Source: Enoplolaimus lenunculus
Taxonomy: Eukaryota > Nematoda > Enoplea > Enoplida > Thoracostomopsidae
Length of the DNA: 64,000 nucleotides
NCBI GenBank assembly: GCA_030248215.1
Contig: JASANG010003684.1
Span: 1 to 64,000, forward strand
Direction of reading: 5' to 3'
The notes beneath the pieces were generated by a model that had not been told where the DNA came from, did not search any database, and saw only the letters and a program-made list of their open reading frames with translations. Below, piece by piece: positions 46,390-57,949 of this stretch. The number at the start of each line of letters is the position of its first letter. Within the stretch, counting starts at the first letter, position 1. The translations under genes were made by a program, and so were the position numbers.

Positions 46390-46755
46390 TGAAGCCGGTG
46401 ACTATTTGCATACCTGTCAGTCTGTCCCGGCGGTCCTTCTATCTTGCTGTCGTGGTTATGCTCCTTTACCGGCTGTATTACTGTCCGTTCAGACTGTCCC
46501 GAATGTCCTGTTGTTCCGCCTGTCCTGCTGTGCCGGCTATTCTGCTGTATACTGTTCCGGCTGTCCTGCTGTCCTGGATCTCTTACTGTCACGGTTGCCG
46601 TATTGTTCCAGCTGATCCGCTGTCTTGGTTGATCTACTGTTCCGAATATCGTGCCGTCCCAGCGGTCCTGCTGTCCGACTGTTCTGCCGTCCCAGCTGTT
46701 CTGCTGTCCCGACTATCCTGCTGTGCCGGCTGTCCTGCTTTCTGCTGCCCAATCC
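46390..46755. repeat. CTGTCC-rich degenerate minisatellite
   Basis: Roughly 15-18-bp units of CTGTCCTGCTGTCCCGG type, about 20 copies. The strand is strongly pyrimidine-rich. Since units are mostly multiples of three and lack stops, three plus frames and one minus frame stay open (VPAVLLS-type peptides). These are not genes. Confidence 0.9.
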
Positions 46756-46984
46756 CAAATATCGAGACCGATTCAGCGAAATAAAACATGCTTGATGACA
46801 TCCTGACCGACCACTCAACATTACCATAGGCTCAAAGCTGTCCCCACCGGCCTAACAAAAAGATAGCCATGAAACTGTCCCGACCAACCCATCAAAAATG
46901 TAGATCTATTAGAGTGTTGTTACACACCAAGGTTATCGCTGTCCTGCGGGCAAACGGGACGTCCCTCAGAGTAACATAGGGCGT

Positions 46985-47170
46985 TTTTTTATAAAAATGC
47001 CGGCCAATGTAAAGAACAGGAGCGGAACAGTGTTATGAAAATATTTCTAAGCCTAAGCCTATTAAGCCTAGCCTAAGCGTAAGAACGAGCATATTTCTAA
47101 GCCAAAGCCTATGCCTAAGCCAAGCAAAAAATTAGTTTAAAACCTAAGCTCGCTCTATTTTAGTCCTACA
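46985..47170. mobile_element. Decayed, inverted TTAGGC-core MITE relative
   Basis: GGCCAATGTAAAGAACAGG, then CCTAAGCCTATTAAGCCTAG and AGCCAAAGCCTATGCCTAAG. GGCCAATGT is the inverted right tip of the 18438 element. A similar relic is at 57835-57950 (CGGCCAATGTATAGAACAGG, GAGCGTAAGCCTAAAC). Confidence 0.6.
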
Positions 47171-47733
47171 GAATAACGTTCCACCCTGATCTTACATGAG
47201 CCAAAATGCCCATAATTCTATTGCTCTAATGCTCACAGTTTGACATTAGTTGTAAATCACGTATAAATCACTAAATTTTTCATTATTCCATGCAATTGTT
47301 TGATTGGAAATTAACACTATAAAATTCATGCAAAATGTTGAAAAATTGACAAGTAGGGTGTATCATCATTTATTTTCTCTATATTTTCCAAACTCAATGT
47401 AGATATTGCATGCCTTAATTCATTTCGCTCAAAAACAAAACACCTTTGAAACTTTTCCATTTCGACACTTTTGCGCGAAAAGCATTTAAATTTTTGATAT
47501 TGGTATCTTGTAAGTTTCTGTTTGAAAAAATTTCAAACATAATCTGTGTATTTTTCATCAAAACTAAGTAACCGGTAAAAATTAGCGTAGTTTAACTAAT
47601 ACCGTTATGATAAAAATCTAACCCTTCTCGAAACTTTATACTGGTCGATAGGTATTCTGTATCGGTCACTCACTATCCGTTTCCGGTATTTTTGCTATCT
47701 ATTTAGTCCCTACACGGAAGCGTCTATTTGAAC

Positions 47734-47876
47734 ACTAAGAGTTGTGCTATAGTGAACCGAAAAATTTCCGCAAACCGCAGCGCGCCGTCACATGCCACCG
47801 TGCGATACTGCACGCCACCAAATAGATTTTGCCTATTTTTTGTGGCGTCCAGCGCATAAAGTATAACGCAACCCTA
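47734..47876. mobile_element. Small TIR element with GGGTTGCGCTATACTT ends, third copy
   Basis: Left CTAAGAGTTGTGCTATAGTG, right AAAGTATAACGCAACCCTAG, inverted with few mismatches. The core has GCGCGCCGTCACATGCCACC and GTGCGATACTGCACGCCACC, a degenerate version of the minisatellite motif. Bases 47180-47730 show nothing recognised. Confidence 0.75.
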
Positions 47877-48730
47877 GACTGTCAAACACGATAGTTCATT
47901 GTAACACTCTTGACGTTAAGCTGTAAAAGTGCACACGCTGATATAAAAATAAACGTTAAAAAATGATTTCCGTATCGAATACGTATCTTTCTTGAATTGT
48001 GAAATTTACAACTGGTGACTCAATTCTATGTTCCCTGTCAAAATTTTGTGATATTATAATTCATAAAAACAGCAATAAAATTGCATTACAATAGTCTCCG
48101 GACCTGCAAGATTTTCATTTTTGTATCTTTGTGAACAACAGTTTAAACATCAAAGCTTTATACGATCCGAGTTCAACGATACAGGTATTTGAAATTTTAA
48201 AAAGCTGTCGAAATGACATGTATTGTTTATATTTATGATTGGAATTGTTCTTCGCATAGTTCAGCACCCATGTGACGGACGCAGTAATATAAGACGACTT
48301 ATATATACTAGTGGAAAATGCTGTTGAGCGAATCAAGCAAGAAGCCTAACGCAATATAAATAGTACTTCAAATTTTGGTTTTGAACCCTGTGTTGGGCTG
48401 TATTCTGTGTGTTCTCTTGGACACACAAATGTCGCTACCATAGAAAGCTGGGCATGCATGGTTCTGAAACTCTACTTTGCTGATTCGGTTTCTTAATACA
48501 AAGGTGGAAGAAATTACGTGAGCAAGAAGCGAAATGTAACGTTAATATGTTGTAAAATATAAATCTTACTATTGTTCATAACAAAGTCCATTACATGTTT
48601 TATGCAACAGTTTCGAACTTCAAAAATGCGCCGCCGGGTCGTCTCTCACCTTCGTGCCCCTGGCTGCTGCGCTACAGCTATTATGTCTTGCAAATTGATA
48701 AAAATTCATACCATGATCAAGATAAAACTA

Positions 48731-48946
48731 CACTGTAAAAATTGGAAGTCAAACTGACTCTCGGAAATAAGCTTTTCCCGACTACACAAACTGAGTCAAA
48801 TTTGACTCCGCCAGAGTCAAACTGGACTCACTGAGCGATTCAGTGAATCGAATTTGACTCTGGCGGAGTAAAATTAGACTCAGATTGTGTAGGCACAAAA
48901 AGCCTATTTCCGAGAGAGTCAATTTGACTCCCCATTTTCTACAGTG
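48731..48946. mobile_element. Palindromic MITE with CACTGTA ends and TA flanks
   Basis: Left CACTGTAAAAATTGGAAGTC, ACTGACTCTCGGAAATAAGC; right CTATTTCCGAGAGAGTCAAT, CCATTTTCTACAGTG. Nearly the whole 216 bp folds on itself, with GACTC/GAGTC motifs throughout. TA stands on both sides, as expected of Tc1/mariner-type insertion. Bases 47880-48730 and 48950-49900 show no supported gene. Confidence 0.85.
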
Positions 48947-49920
48947 TACTTTGCTGTCTGTTTTACTCACCAAATTCAGTTGAATTCGAGTAACAAATTT
49001 ATGGTTGGCATACTAATCTGAGAAAAATTTCCGTGTAAGAAAAATACTTCAATATTTTGATTTTGTGTTTTAAAACAAATGCTAGGGTATTCAGGTTAGA
49101 CGTTACAATAAGCTTTAACGTTTCGATCTAATGCTAACTGACCAAAAATTTATGGCACAAGCAGACAAAACTTTGATTGCTGTCGAAACGCAAAATAATG
49201 TCACATTGAACACGTTCTAAGTTTACTTCAATTTTATTTCATTTCATGCAAGTTACAAAAAAAATAAACTCCAGAACGTTTCACATTTTGTAAAGTTTAA
49301 TTTCGTATCGCTTCACTTATATATTGGCAATTTCACATAATTCGATGTGCATATACAGACAGAACGTTTCGTGACAAACATATTATTTGAGGACATTTCC
49401 GAAAAGTTAATTTTAGAAAATTTATCAAAAAAAGTTTTTTTTCGAACGATGTACCATTGTTTGAGGTGTGATCATGAGTTGATTTCAAAGGATCACCGTT
49501 TAATCTATAAAATCATCAGCTGATTTCAAACGATTTTTATATCTCGGATTAAATCATGAAGCGGTTTATAGCGCCGCTGAACAAACGTCGATTCTACCCT
49601 ATATTTCAATCAACAGCACGACTCGATTCATGAGCTAGCTTATCCACCACGTAGCTTCGTTAAGGTTTTGCAAGATGACGTTCTAAATGTAGTGGATTTC
49701 AACTCATACTTATCATCGCGGATACTGTAGCTATATTCTTATCCCCGTCAAAAACTTCGACCGTTCGATGCGCTGCGATACTCGAAAATTGGAAATTGAT
49801 TATATTTTTGTAAACGAAAGTACATGGGCAAGAGCCAAACAAGCATTGGTATTAACCCCTTTTTTCTTTCGGAGTAGAGCCAAATACCGCTGTTGTACTC
49901 CAGGTCTCTGCGGAAGTTTG

Positions 49921-50294
49921 TTTAAACTGAAACGATTAAGCGGTCTGCTTAAAAAGGGTTTTTGTGTCATGGTATAGCCGGAAGATTTGGACACCTGAAG
50001 ACACTTAAAAGCACATATATACCCCTTTATACGTATACACGATTCATAACTAATTTGGAACGTAATACTAAAATTTCCGTTATTTCTATAACGGAAACGG
50101 AAATTCGTTTAAACTGAAAGGATTAAGCGGTATGCTTAAAAAGGGTTTTTGTGTCATGGTATAGCCGGAAGATTTGGACACCTGAAGACACTTAAAAGCA
50201 CATATATACCCCTTTATACGTATACGCGATTCATAACTAATTTTAAACGTAATACTAAAATTTCCGTTATTTCTATAACGGAAACGGAAACGGA
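49921..50294. repeat. 187-bp tandem duplication
   Basis: TTTAAACTGAAACGATTAAG at 49921 and TTTAAACTGAAAGGATTAAG at 50108 start two copies of 187 bp with only a handful of differences. Each ends in TTATTTCTATAACGGAAACG. Behind the second copy, CGGATATCCGGTTACACCCT (about 50324-50343) looks like the right tip of the CAGGGTGCAA hAT-like family, so the duplication probably lies inside such an element. Confidence 0.9.
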
Positions 50295-50349
50295 CACCGA
50301 TTTTTACCGGAAACGAAAAGGGAAACGGATATCCGGTTACACCCTAATT

Positions 50350-52070
50350 TGTACGCATATTTCACAGCCAGGTCACGTCATTCCAAAAAATTTTAGGCTT
50401 TCTATTTTTTCTTTTTTTATCAAGCGAGATATTTTTGTTTTAGTAATCTTCATCACACATATATATGGTTGTATTAAAGTACTTCGTATACTAGCTCTTG
50501 TTGACTCCATGTATAATTACATTTTACCGAACTGTTGAGTTAACAAATTCTCAAAAAAATTCATGAAACTTGATTTTAAAAAGCCGGAAAATCTCGTGTT
50601 AAAATACAGTAACAGACTGATCCTCAAGTCTGACGCACGAGCGGTAAAAAATAATCTGCTGATAACAAAACTTTTAAACTCCTAAAAACGAAAATATTTC
50701 GATAGTTTTTTTTGAAGACAATCTGATACAAAAAAATTTAGGTTTCAAATTAAATTGTTTTTTGAATTATATTTTTGTAAATATAACATTGGAATCATTG
50801 TGTCAATATTAGTTTACGCTGCAAATGGACACTCTCAGTTAGTTTAGTAATGTTTTAAACGTTCGCTGCTCACTACTTTTTTGCTTGTTATATTTTTAGA
50901 GAAAAGTTTGAAATAATTTTTGACTTATTTCTGTACATTTAACTGTTAACGTTTTGAACATCTGAAATTTGAATCAGGCCACAGGTTACTTGTTAAGGGT
51001 GTCCGGATTTTTTGCATCACCGCAATAGATCATGGGTTAGGCTTTGTATTAATATTTTAATTGGTTGAGAAATATATTTACGCTACTGTCATTCACCTAA
51101 ACTAACATTGGCCTTGAAAGTATATAGCTATAATATGACAATAGACAACGATCCTAAGGAATATGAGTAAGAGGATCCATGTTTACTTTGCGTCGCCGGA
51201 GGCAAAGACATTTCGTTTTATATTTTTAACCCTCCAGTTATCGTTCAGTCCTCTTTACGTTTCGCTTATTCCTATCTCTGTGATTTTAAGTATGTACGTC
51301 ATTTGGGAAAATAAGTCTTAGAACTTTAAATAAAATTCTGCACTGAAATTTATAATTTCCAGGACCATTCTGGCTGACATTCATGGACGCTGAGTTTTAA
51401 TGACATTTCCGTTTATACACTTAATATAAGAATCCTACTGATTTGAACTTGAAATAGGGACCCATCGTTGTTTTTTTTTAAATCATTACAGCATTTTGAT
51501 TAATTTTAAGCAAAAATTTAATCATGCCGGTTTCATGGCTTTTATGACTCACGTTGTGTGTCAACTCAGATAACTATTGGTGAAACTAAACTAGTAGTTT
51601 AAAAATACACACAAGCACCAGCTGAGTTGAGCATAAATTTGAAAATTTGTCAACAATCCTTTAACTTCTGATGTACAGTAATATTTTTGAATATGAATTC
51701 AAGTTCTTTTTTTTAAATAAACACAACTTTTGTGTGCGTTAACACGCATGTCGGCTGGCCTAAAGGATTCTGTCGCGTTCGTTCAAATAGTTTAAATTTA
51801 ATCTGTTTAACTCTAGACTTATGTTTTGTAACGCTTGAACGTTGTGAGTTTACTGCTTTTCAAAAACGAATTTCATTCAGTCAACCAGCAGCGGCGGAAC
51901 TATTTTAGAAGTGGTGGGAAGGACAAAAAGTTAATTTTCTCCCTCTGCTGTTAAGACTTAGTTTCAGGGATTTTAAAACATAAACCAGCACGTTTGCTAT
52001 TTTAAACGATAGGCCATAAACAGTGCAGTAACAAATTCGAATTTTGTGTCAGAACCGAATGTGAGAAATG
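50350..52070. other. No gene or clear repeat seen
   Basis: AT-rich text without recognised motif. AACTAACATTGGCCTTG near 51101 resembles the tip of the TTAGGC-core MITE but has no core. Confidence 0.5.
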
Positions 52071-52491
52071 CAGGGTACAACAGGAATTCCGGTTCCAATA
52101 GGGAAATCCGGTATTTGTTCTATCCGGTTCCGGTAATAAAGTCAATGTTTTTCATTGGAATTTTCCGGTGATTTCGGCATTGAAAATTTTTCTCATTCAA
52201 AATTTTAAGACACATTGGCATATTCTACCTTTCTAAAATTGTCTGAGCGTGTATTGCTGAAATTTTTAATTTGTGCCATAGTCCATATAATTTATCAAAT
52301 GTTTCCAGCTGCAGCATTTGTTTCAGGATTTTAGCATTCTAAATGGTGTGTTGTGTTTACACCATTAAAAGCGATAAAATAGCGTTAAAACTGAATTTCT
52401 CGGTAAAACAAGTATTTTTTGTTTTCCAATTCCGACTTCTGTATTTTTTAACTTTCCGGTTATGCGATTTTTTAATTCCGGCCGCTCCCTG
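52071..52491. mobile_element. hAT-like MITE copy containing a block of another dispersed repeat
   Basis: Left CAGGGTACAACAGGAATTCC, right TTCCGGCCGCTCCCTG. The middle part 52227-52342 (TTTCTAAAATTGTCTGAGCG, GATTTTAGCATTCTA) is the left block of the 23580-24010 repeat. No matching target duplication was seen. Confidence 0.6.
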
Positions 52492-52494
52492 GAA

Positions 52495-54430
52495 CCGAGC
52501 AGTAAAAATGATTGATACTGCGAAGGATTGCAGAAATGTGACTGGTCTTTAATTCAAACTCACACAACGTATGCTGCTATCTTACACCTCATGCGTCGTC
52601 CACTTTATCTTGTGCTCACATGTGAAAATTGAAAACACGATTTTCAAATTACGCTGTTGAGCGATTGGAAATTTTATTTGGAAACTGTTTCAACTTCCCG
52701 GTGCTAGTTTTAAGTTTTGACTAATTAATTGATAAGATCAGTTGAAGTCCATTTACTAAATACCAAGAGTGAATAATTTCAACAAGAGTGCAACTGGGAA
52801 TGTCCTATTTACAGCAGAATATACCCGTCGCATGTGGCGTTTCTGGCCTACACATTCCTTATTTAGGGAGACAGTTGAACAATTTTCTCCATTTCAGATG
52901 GTGAAATATTCCAATATTGTAAAGCTGCTCCCTCTGTACTTTTTAAGCCCATGCGCATTCTAAATAAAATCCTTTTATGTATTGCCGATATAACAGTTTG
53001 AAACACAATAACATCACCATGAGTACGAGTTTAGTCAAAATGAAGTGTGAAAACTTGACCTACAGTAGCGGTTTCAATTCAATTGGAATCCGATGTTAGA
53101 ATGTTTTTGTATTAACGGTACGGTTTATTAATTATCTTTAACATATATTAACAAATGTCTATATTTGATAACCTAACTGATCTTAAAATTTCTCGGCATC
53201 TAACAGACGGCGAACTGCACTTCATCGAGCCCAGCTTAACCAAAAAAAGCAGTGTAAACTGGAACCATGTCAATTTTCGTGCCTAAAATGATGAAGATGA
53301 CGTTAAACGTCAACTTGACGCTTGGGCCGTTTGCAAACACGCACACATTCCAAGCTTGATTTGAAATGTAACAGAAAAAATTACGCAACGTCCACGGCAT
53401 TGCGGCACGACGAGAATTGCAAAGAAAATGTTAAGGAAGATAAAGTTTGCAAAGGTATACCCATTATGCTTACACTCATTATGCTAACTTGAGTTTAGCG
53501 ATATAAAAATTAATAATCTACGTTAAAATTGCTCACAAATCTCCTCAAAAACCCTTTAAGAAAATTACTTTGCAATGCTGTTGCTGTAACGCTATCCTCA
53601 CGTCCGGGATGTCTGGAGATACAAGCATGCGCCCCGCTACCCTCACGCAACAGTCAGATCGCGCTACAACTATATACCACTGTCTCGTGGTATTACAGGG
53701 CCAATTGCATCGCCACAGTATTAGTACTGTTCCCATATATTGCTAGCAATTCAACTGGCAACATGCAAAAAGTGCTTTATTTGTGACACTAATACAACAA
53801 ATAACGTTGTTAAACGACTTGTCATTAGCAATATTTTTCATTTTTGTGTAAGTTTGCGCCACGATATTGTTGCATACTACAATTTTTTTAAATTACAAAA
53901 ACCCATATGCGCACGCATGCTTATTCTGATTCAATTTTGTCTTAAAAATGTACTTGACTCTCATTTTGAATGGTCGTTACAACTGTTTTTGGAGGTGGCG
54001 AAACAATTTTTTGGCAGCATAAAAACGCAACATGAGTGTGAACACCATAGATATGGTTGCAAGTTAAAAATAAACGCGAAAACATGGCAGTCGAAAAAAA
54101 GCTTTGAGGTAGCAAGAAAAACGACGCAAATTTTGATCTCTGTGTCAACAAAACTAAACTTTATTTTCGTGTAGGTATAAAACACGGTTGCAGAGCGTTT
54201 ATGTTATTTGTTCCTGAGTTTGCGCATTCGGATTAATAGGCATTACGATGTGCGAAGGTAAAGTTACATTGCCTTTATTAATTTTAAAACTTGAAATTGA
54301 CTTGAAATATATTTTGCATGAACGCTCAGGGAGCTGAATATTAAGCGCAAAGTGGACACAGGAGTATGACGATAAAATAATTAGTTTTGCGATGATTTGC
54401 CCTGCTATCATAATTTACTTTGGTCAATGC
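52495..54430. other. No gene supported
   Basis: A plus frame of 144 codons (53740-54174) starts with TTG and has no recognised motif. Small unexplained frames only. Confidence 0.45.
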
Positions 54431-54798
54431 TGTAGTGACCCGAATAAAATGCGACAATCAAATGGAAGAGTACGTATTTTGAGTCCCAATCAATAGGATT
54501 CTGTATTCTTAATTAGAGTCCGTTAATGGATGGAGTCCGTAAGTCGTAATTGGAGTCTTGTAAAGATACCAAAAGAGAAGAATAACATGGACTGCTCAAG
54601 CCGTTACCCTCATTAACGGACGTGACAATCAACGAAAATGTTTAGGAGCATATCGCAACTGTCCAAAAAAGAATGTAACAAGTGTGTCGGCTGCAAATAA
54701 CTTATGGTGAATTAAAAATAAATAACAGTTTGTAAGTAGTGTCAGTCAAGGTAGGAACCGAGACATCAGACCTTTCAACTAAAGCAGCTGGAAAAGCA

Positions 54799-54869
54799 GG
54801 CTAGAGCGAGGATCAAACTCTCAGCCTACGGATCGATAAGCGAGCACTCTACCACTGCGCCACGTAGCC
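54799..54869 (-). pseudogene. tRNA-derived SINE-like head, unit 1
   Basis: Minus strand: GGCTACG TG GCGCAGTGGTAGAGTGC (A-box TGGCGCAGTGG, paired D-arm) and GAGAGTTTGATCCTCGC (B-box-like). The acceptor pairs at 5 of 7 and the T-stem at 4 of 5. The anticodon arm does not fold, so it is not a working tRNA. It could still hold an RNA polymerase III promoter. Confidence 0.7.
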
Positions 54870-55177
54870 CGCCTGTCCAACTACCATTTTCGTCGACTAT
54901 ATTTGTCGACTATATTTGTCGAGCGTATGCTGCCAGCTAGCATACATACAGTGCACTGCACTATATTGCATGTGCATATAACGGGCAAGCATGTCTCACA
55001 TGCTTACATGCCCTTATTTTCAGCAAGGTCGTCCCTTGACCGTCCATCCTATTTTCGACTGGATACCGTGCTCCTCATAGCGCGGTAATTTGCCATTGCG
55101 TCCACGCAGTAGCCCCCATGTCAGTCAAGGTAGGAACCGAGACATCAGACCTTTCAACTAAAGCAGCTGGAAAAGCA

Positions 55178-55248
55178 GGCTAGAGCGAGGATCAAACTCT
55201 CAGCCTACGGATCGATAAGCGAGCACTCTACCACTGCGCCACGTAGCC
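55178..55248 (-). pseudogene. tRNA-derived SINE-like head, unit 2
   Basis: Same as unit 1, shifted by 379 bp. Confidence 0.7.
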
Positions 55249-55554
55249 CGCCTGTCCAACTACCATTTTCGTCGACTATATTTGTCGACTATATTTGTCG
55301 AGCGTATGCTGCCAGCTAGCATACATACAGTGCACTGCACTATATTGCATGTGCATATAACGGGCAAGCATGTCTCACATGCTTACATGCCCTTATTTTC
55401 AGCAAGGTCGTCCCTTGACCGTCCATCCTATTTTCGACTGGATACCGTGCTCCTCATAGCGCGGTAATTTGCCATTGCGTCCACGCAGTAGCCCCCATGT
55501 CAGTCAAGGTAGGAGCCGTGACATCAGACCTTTTGCTAAGCAGCTGGAAAAGCG

Positions 55555-55624
55555 GGCTCGAGCGGGATCCAACTCTCAGCCTACGGATCGATAAGCGAGC
55601 ACTCTACCACTGCGCCACGTAGCC
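55555..55624 (-). pseudogene. tRNA-derived SINE-like head, unit 3 (diverged)
   Basis: The A-box is kept. The B-box region is changed to GAGAGTTGGATCCCGCTC. GCGGGCT and AGCCCGC at its edges pair perfectly. Confidence 0.65.
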
Positions 55625-56508
55625 CGCCTGTCCAACTACCATTTTCGTCGACTATATTTGTCGACCGTATGCTGCCAGCTAGCATACATACAGTGCACTG
55701 CACTATATTGCATGTGCACATAACGGGCAAGCATATCTCACATGGTTACAAGTAACAGAACAACTGGGGATGCCATCTGGACAGGCAAAATAAATATCAG
55801 TCCTCCCTTATTCGAGTCACTACAATACAAACATTCCTGATTTTCACACTGTCGAACAGATACTTTTAAGCTACATATTGGCTAAAATTCAAAGAAATTT
55901 AATGACTTCAATAAGCTCAGTTTTTGATTATTCCAAACTTCAGTTCAACTGAATTAAAGAATCGAACACTTGATAAGCACGTGTAATTTTGTTCACTAAA
56001 CGAATTTCAAATCAAATCAAATGTTTTTACAGCTTAAGAACTTATGAACTGGTATTTTTTCTCAATGCGTACAGTACGTATCTACGCCAAACCAGAATGA
56101 ATAAACTTAGGCACACTCACTTACCCTTCCAATTAAAGTTTTTTTAAATGCAATTCTATGTTAGCAAAGTATTCATTGCCTAGCAAAATTTTTTATTTTA
56201 GAACGCTTTCTCGCTGTAGTGCATGCTGGAGTGCAATCAGCGGCGGATCCAGAAATTTCTGGCAGGAGGCGGGATGGTAAATTTTATGAAACACATAAAA
56301 TTGTAACGTAGAAACCTTGTCATATTATCATCGAAAAATTTTGTTAGGCGGAAAAATTGTAATGTAGGGACCTTATCATTTTATCACATGAAATTTTCTG
56401 AGGAAAAATTAGGGACCTATATAATTAAGTACGTAGTATTCAGTATAAATATGCAATGGCAAATGCATAGAACAAGGCCATTGCAAGGTCTGAGCCTATA
56501 CCTAAGCG

Positions 56509-56912
56509 CAGGATTTAATCAGAATTCCGATTCCGTCTAAAATTCCGCCAAAATTTGAGTTCCGATTCCGGCTGACTGCTGATCCGATGCCGGAATTCTG
56601 ATTTTTCGGTTATGAGTTTTAAGATGATTGAGCTTAGATTTTGCTTGTTTCGTTTTGTTTCGTTCATTTGCAGTTCTGTTGGTTTTTTGTTGGTATATAT
56701 TCCGAGTTGTTACATGTACTCCGTCAGCTATGTAACAAATTTTTTCTGAAACAATGAACAGTAACGGAAACAGACATACTGCCACAAAAGTTAAAAGTCA
56801 TACACATAACTTTTTAATAGAATTACTAAAACTTAATTCCGTTTCCGATCCCGGTTCCGACAGAAAAATGTGATTCCGATTCCGACACAATCTAGTTCCG
56901 GTTGGAACCCTG
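56509..56912. mobile_element. hAT-like MITE, CAGGGTGCAA family, with 8-bp duplication
   Basis: Left CAGGATTTAATCAGAATTCC, right TCTAGTTCCGGTTGGAACCCTG (last bases at 56912). Flanks CCTAAGCG (56501-56508) and TCTAAGCG (56913-56920) match at 7 of 8. The target was itself a TTAGGC-type repeat (CTAAGC). A CGGCGGATCCAGAAATTTCT end of another hAT-like type starts at about 56241. Confidence 0.8.
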
Positions 56913-57949
56913 TCTAAGCGTAACAATGAACTAATACCTAAAGCTTTAAAGCTTACTCAATTGCAGTCCCACAGAAAAGCTTTCCGCCCCTGATGTTTTC
57001 CAAGCGCCTGTGCAACGAATACATAAAATTAATCATGCTGACAAAATCTTTATAACCTCACGAGTTTGAAATTCTTAGAAACTGTCACCACTGCATATGT
57101 TCTTTATATACTGAACTTTTGCGACAATGCTCATAATAAATATACCACCATATGCATAGTTTGATAACATTTTTAGACTTTACAGAAACGTCACTCTTTG
57201 TATAGTTAAAGATATAAACTTTTCGTTGAGTTAATTTTGCGTTCAACTCACATTAAATTTTGTTGTCCCCAAGTATCTTTACTTCAGTAGGTGTTGTTTG
57301 TCAAATTTGATACACCCTTCACTGGCGAATTCAACGACGGGGGCCACCACAGCTTAGACCACCCCCAGCGATCAAAATCCAAAGCTTATGCTAACTTTCA
57401 GCATTAAAATGGCTTTTGGCTCGCTTCGCTCGCGAATTTTTATCCAGTATTATATCCCGTGCTTTTCCCACTGTTTTTAGAAATTACGAGGATCCGCAGA
57501 TCACATCTTTGTGCGAGAAATTAAGCATTCACCGTCAGTTTTGTTCAATTTCTTGTGACATACGGTTGTCATAATAAACAAAAGCTGTTGTATGAAATTA
57601 AAATTTAAAATTGTCTAAAGTTTAAGCTATCAAAATGTTTCATTTTTGACATCGTTCGAACGTTATACCTCACAAGTCGGTGGTTTATCTGATACCAGTG
57701 TCATCGTTTACTGTCTGCTTCTATATAATGACAGACTGACATCAACTTGAAAATGATGAATTTTATACTTTATAAAAAGGTAAAGCTGTCAGATTATACC
57801 TAAATTATTAGCATTGACACATGTTGGAAATGTCGGCCAATGTATAGAACAGGTCTGTAAAAGTAGCATAAGTATATTCCTAAACCTGAGCGTAAGCCTA
57901 AACAAAAAAGTTAGATTATAACTTTAAGCTGACTCTATGGCAGCCCCGC

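Larger units (their letters stand above)
54741..55745 (-). repeat. 379-bp tandem array with tRNA-like heads (2.6 units)
   Basis: Unit starts at 54741, 55120 and 55499. The first two units look identical. The third diverges near its left end, has a 3-bp deletion and stops around 55745. Each unit holds a minus-strand tRNA-like head followed by CTGCTTTTCCAGCTGCTTTA and GGTCTGATGTCTCGGTTCCT. The other part of the unit includes TATATTTGTCGACTATATTT and GTGCACTGCACTATATTGCA. The repeated 61-codon frames at 54903 and 55282 are by-products. Confidence 0.95.
54431..55824. mobile_element. TIR element (TGTAGTGACCCGAATAA ends) carrying the 379-bp array
   Basis: Left TGTAGTGACCCGAATAAAAT, right CTTATTCGAGTCACTACA, inverted. 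The subterminal TTTTGAGTCCCAATCAATAG and TTAGAGTCCGTTAATGGA recur inverted in the smaller element at 62248-62617. Together they define a family. The SINE-like tandem array occupies its centre. No transposase seen. Confidence 0.7.

Noticed and set aside
46389-46827. Several overlapping frames of 62-131 codons as genes
   Set aside because: They arise from the CTGTCC-type minisatellite, which lacks stops.
54903-55467. Two identical 61-codon frames as duplicated genes
   Set aside because: They lie in the 379-bp tandem unit and have no independent support.
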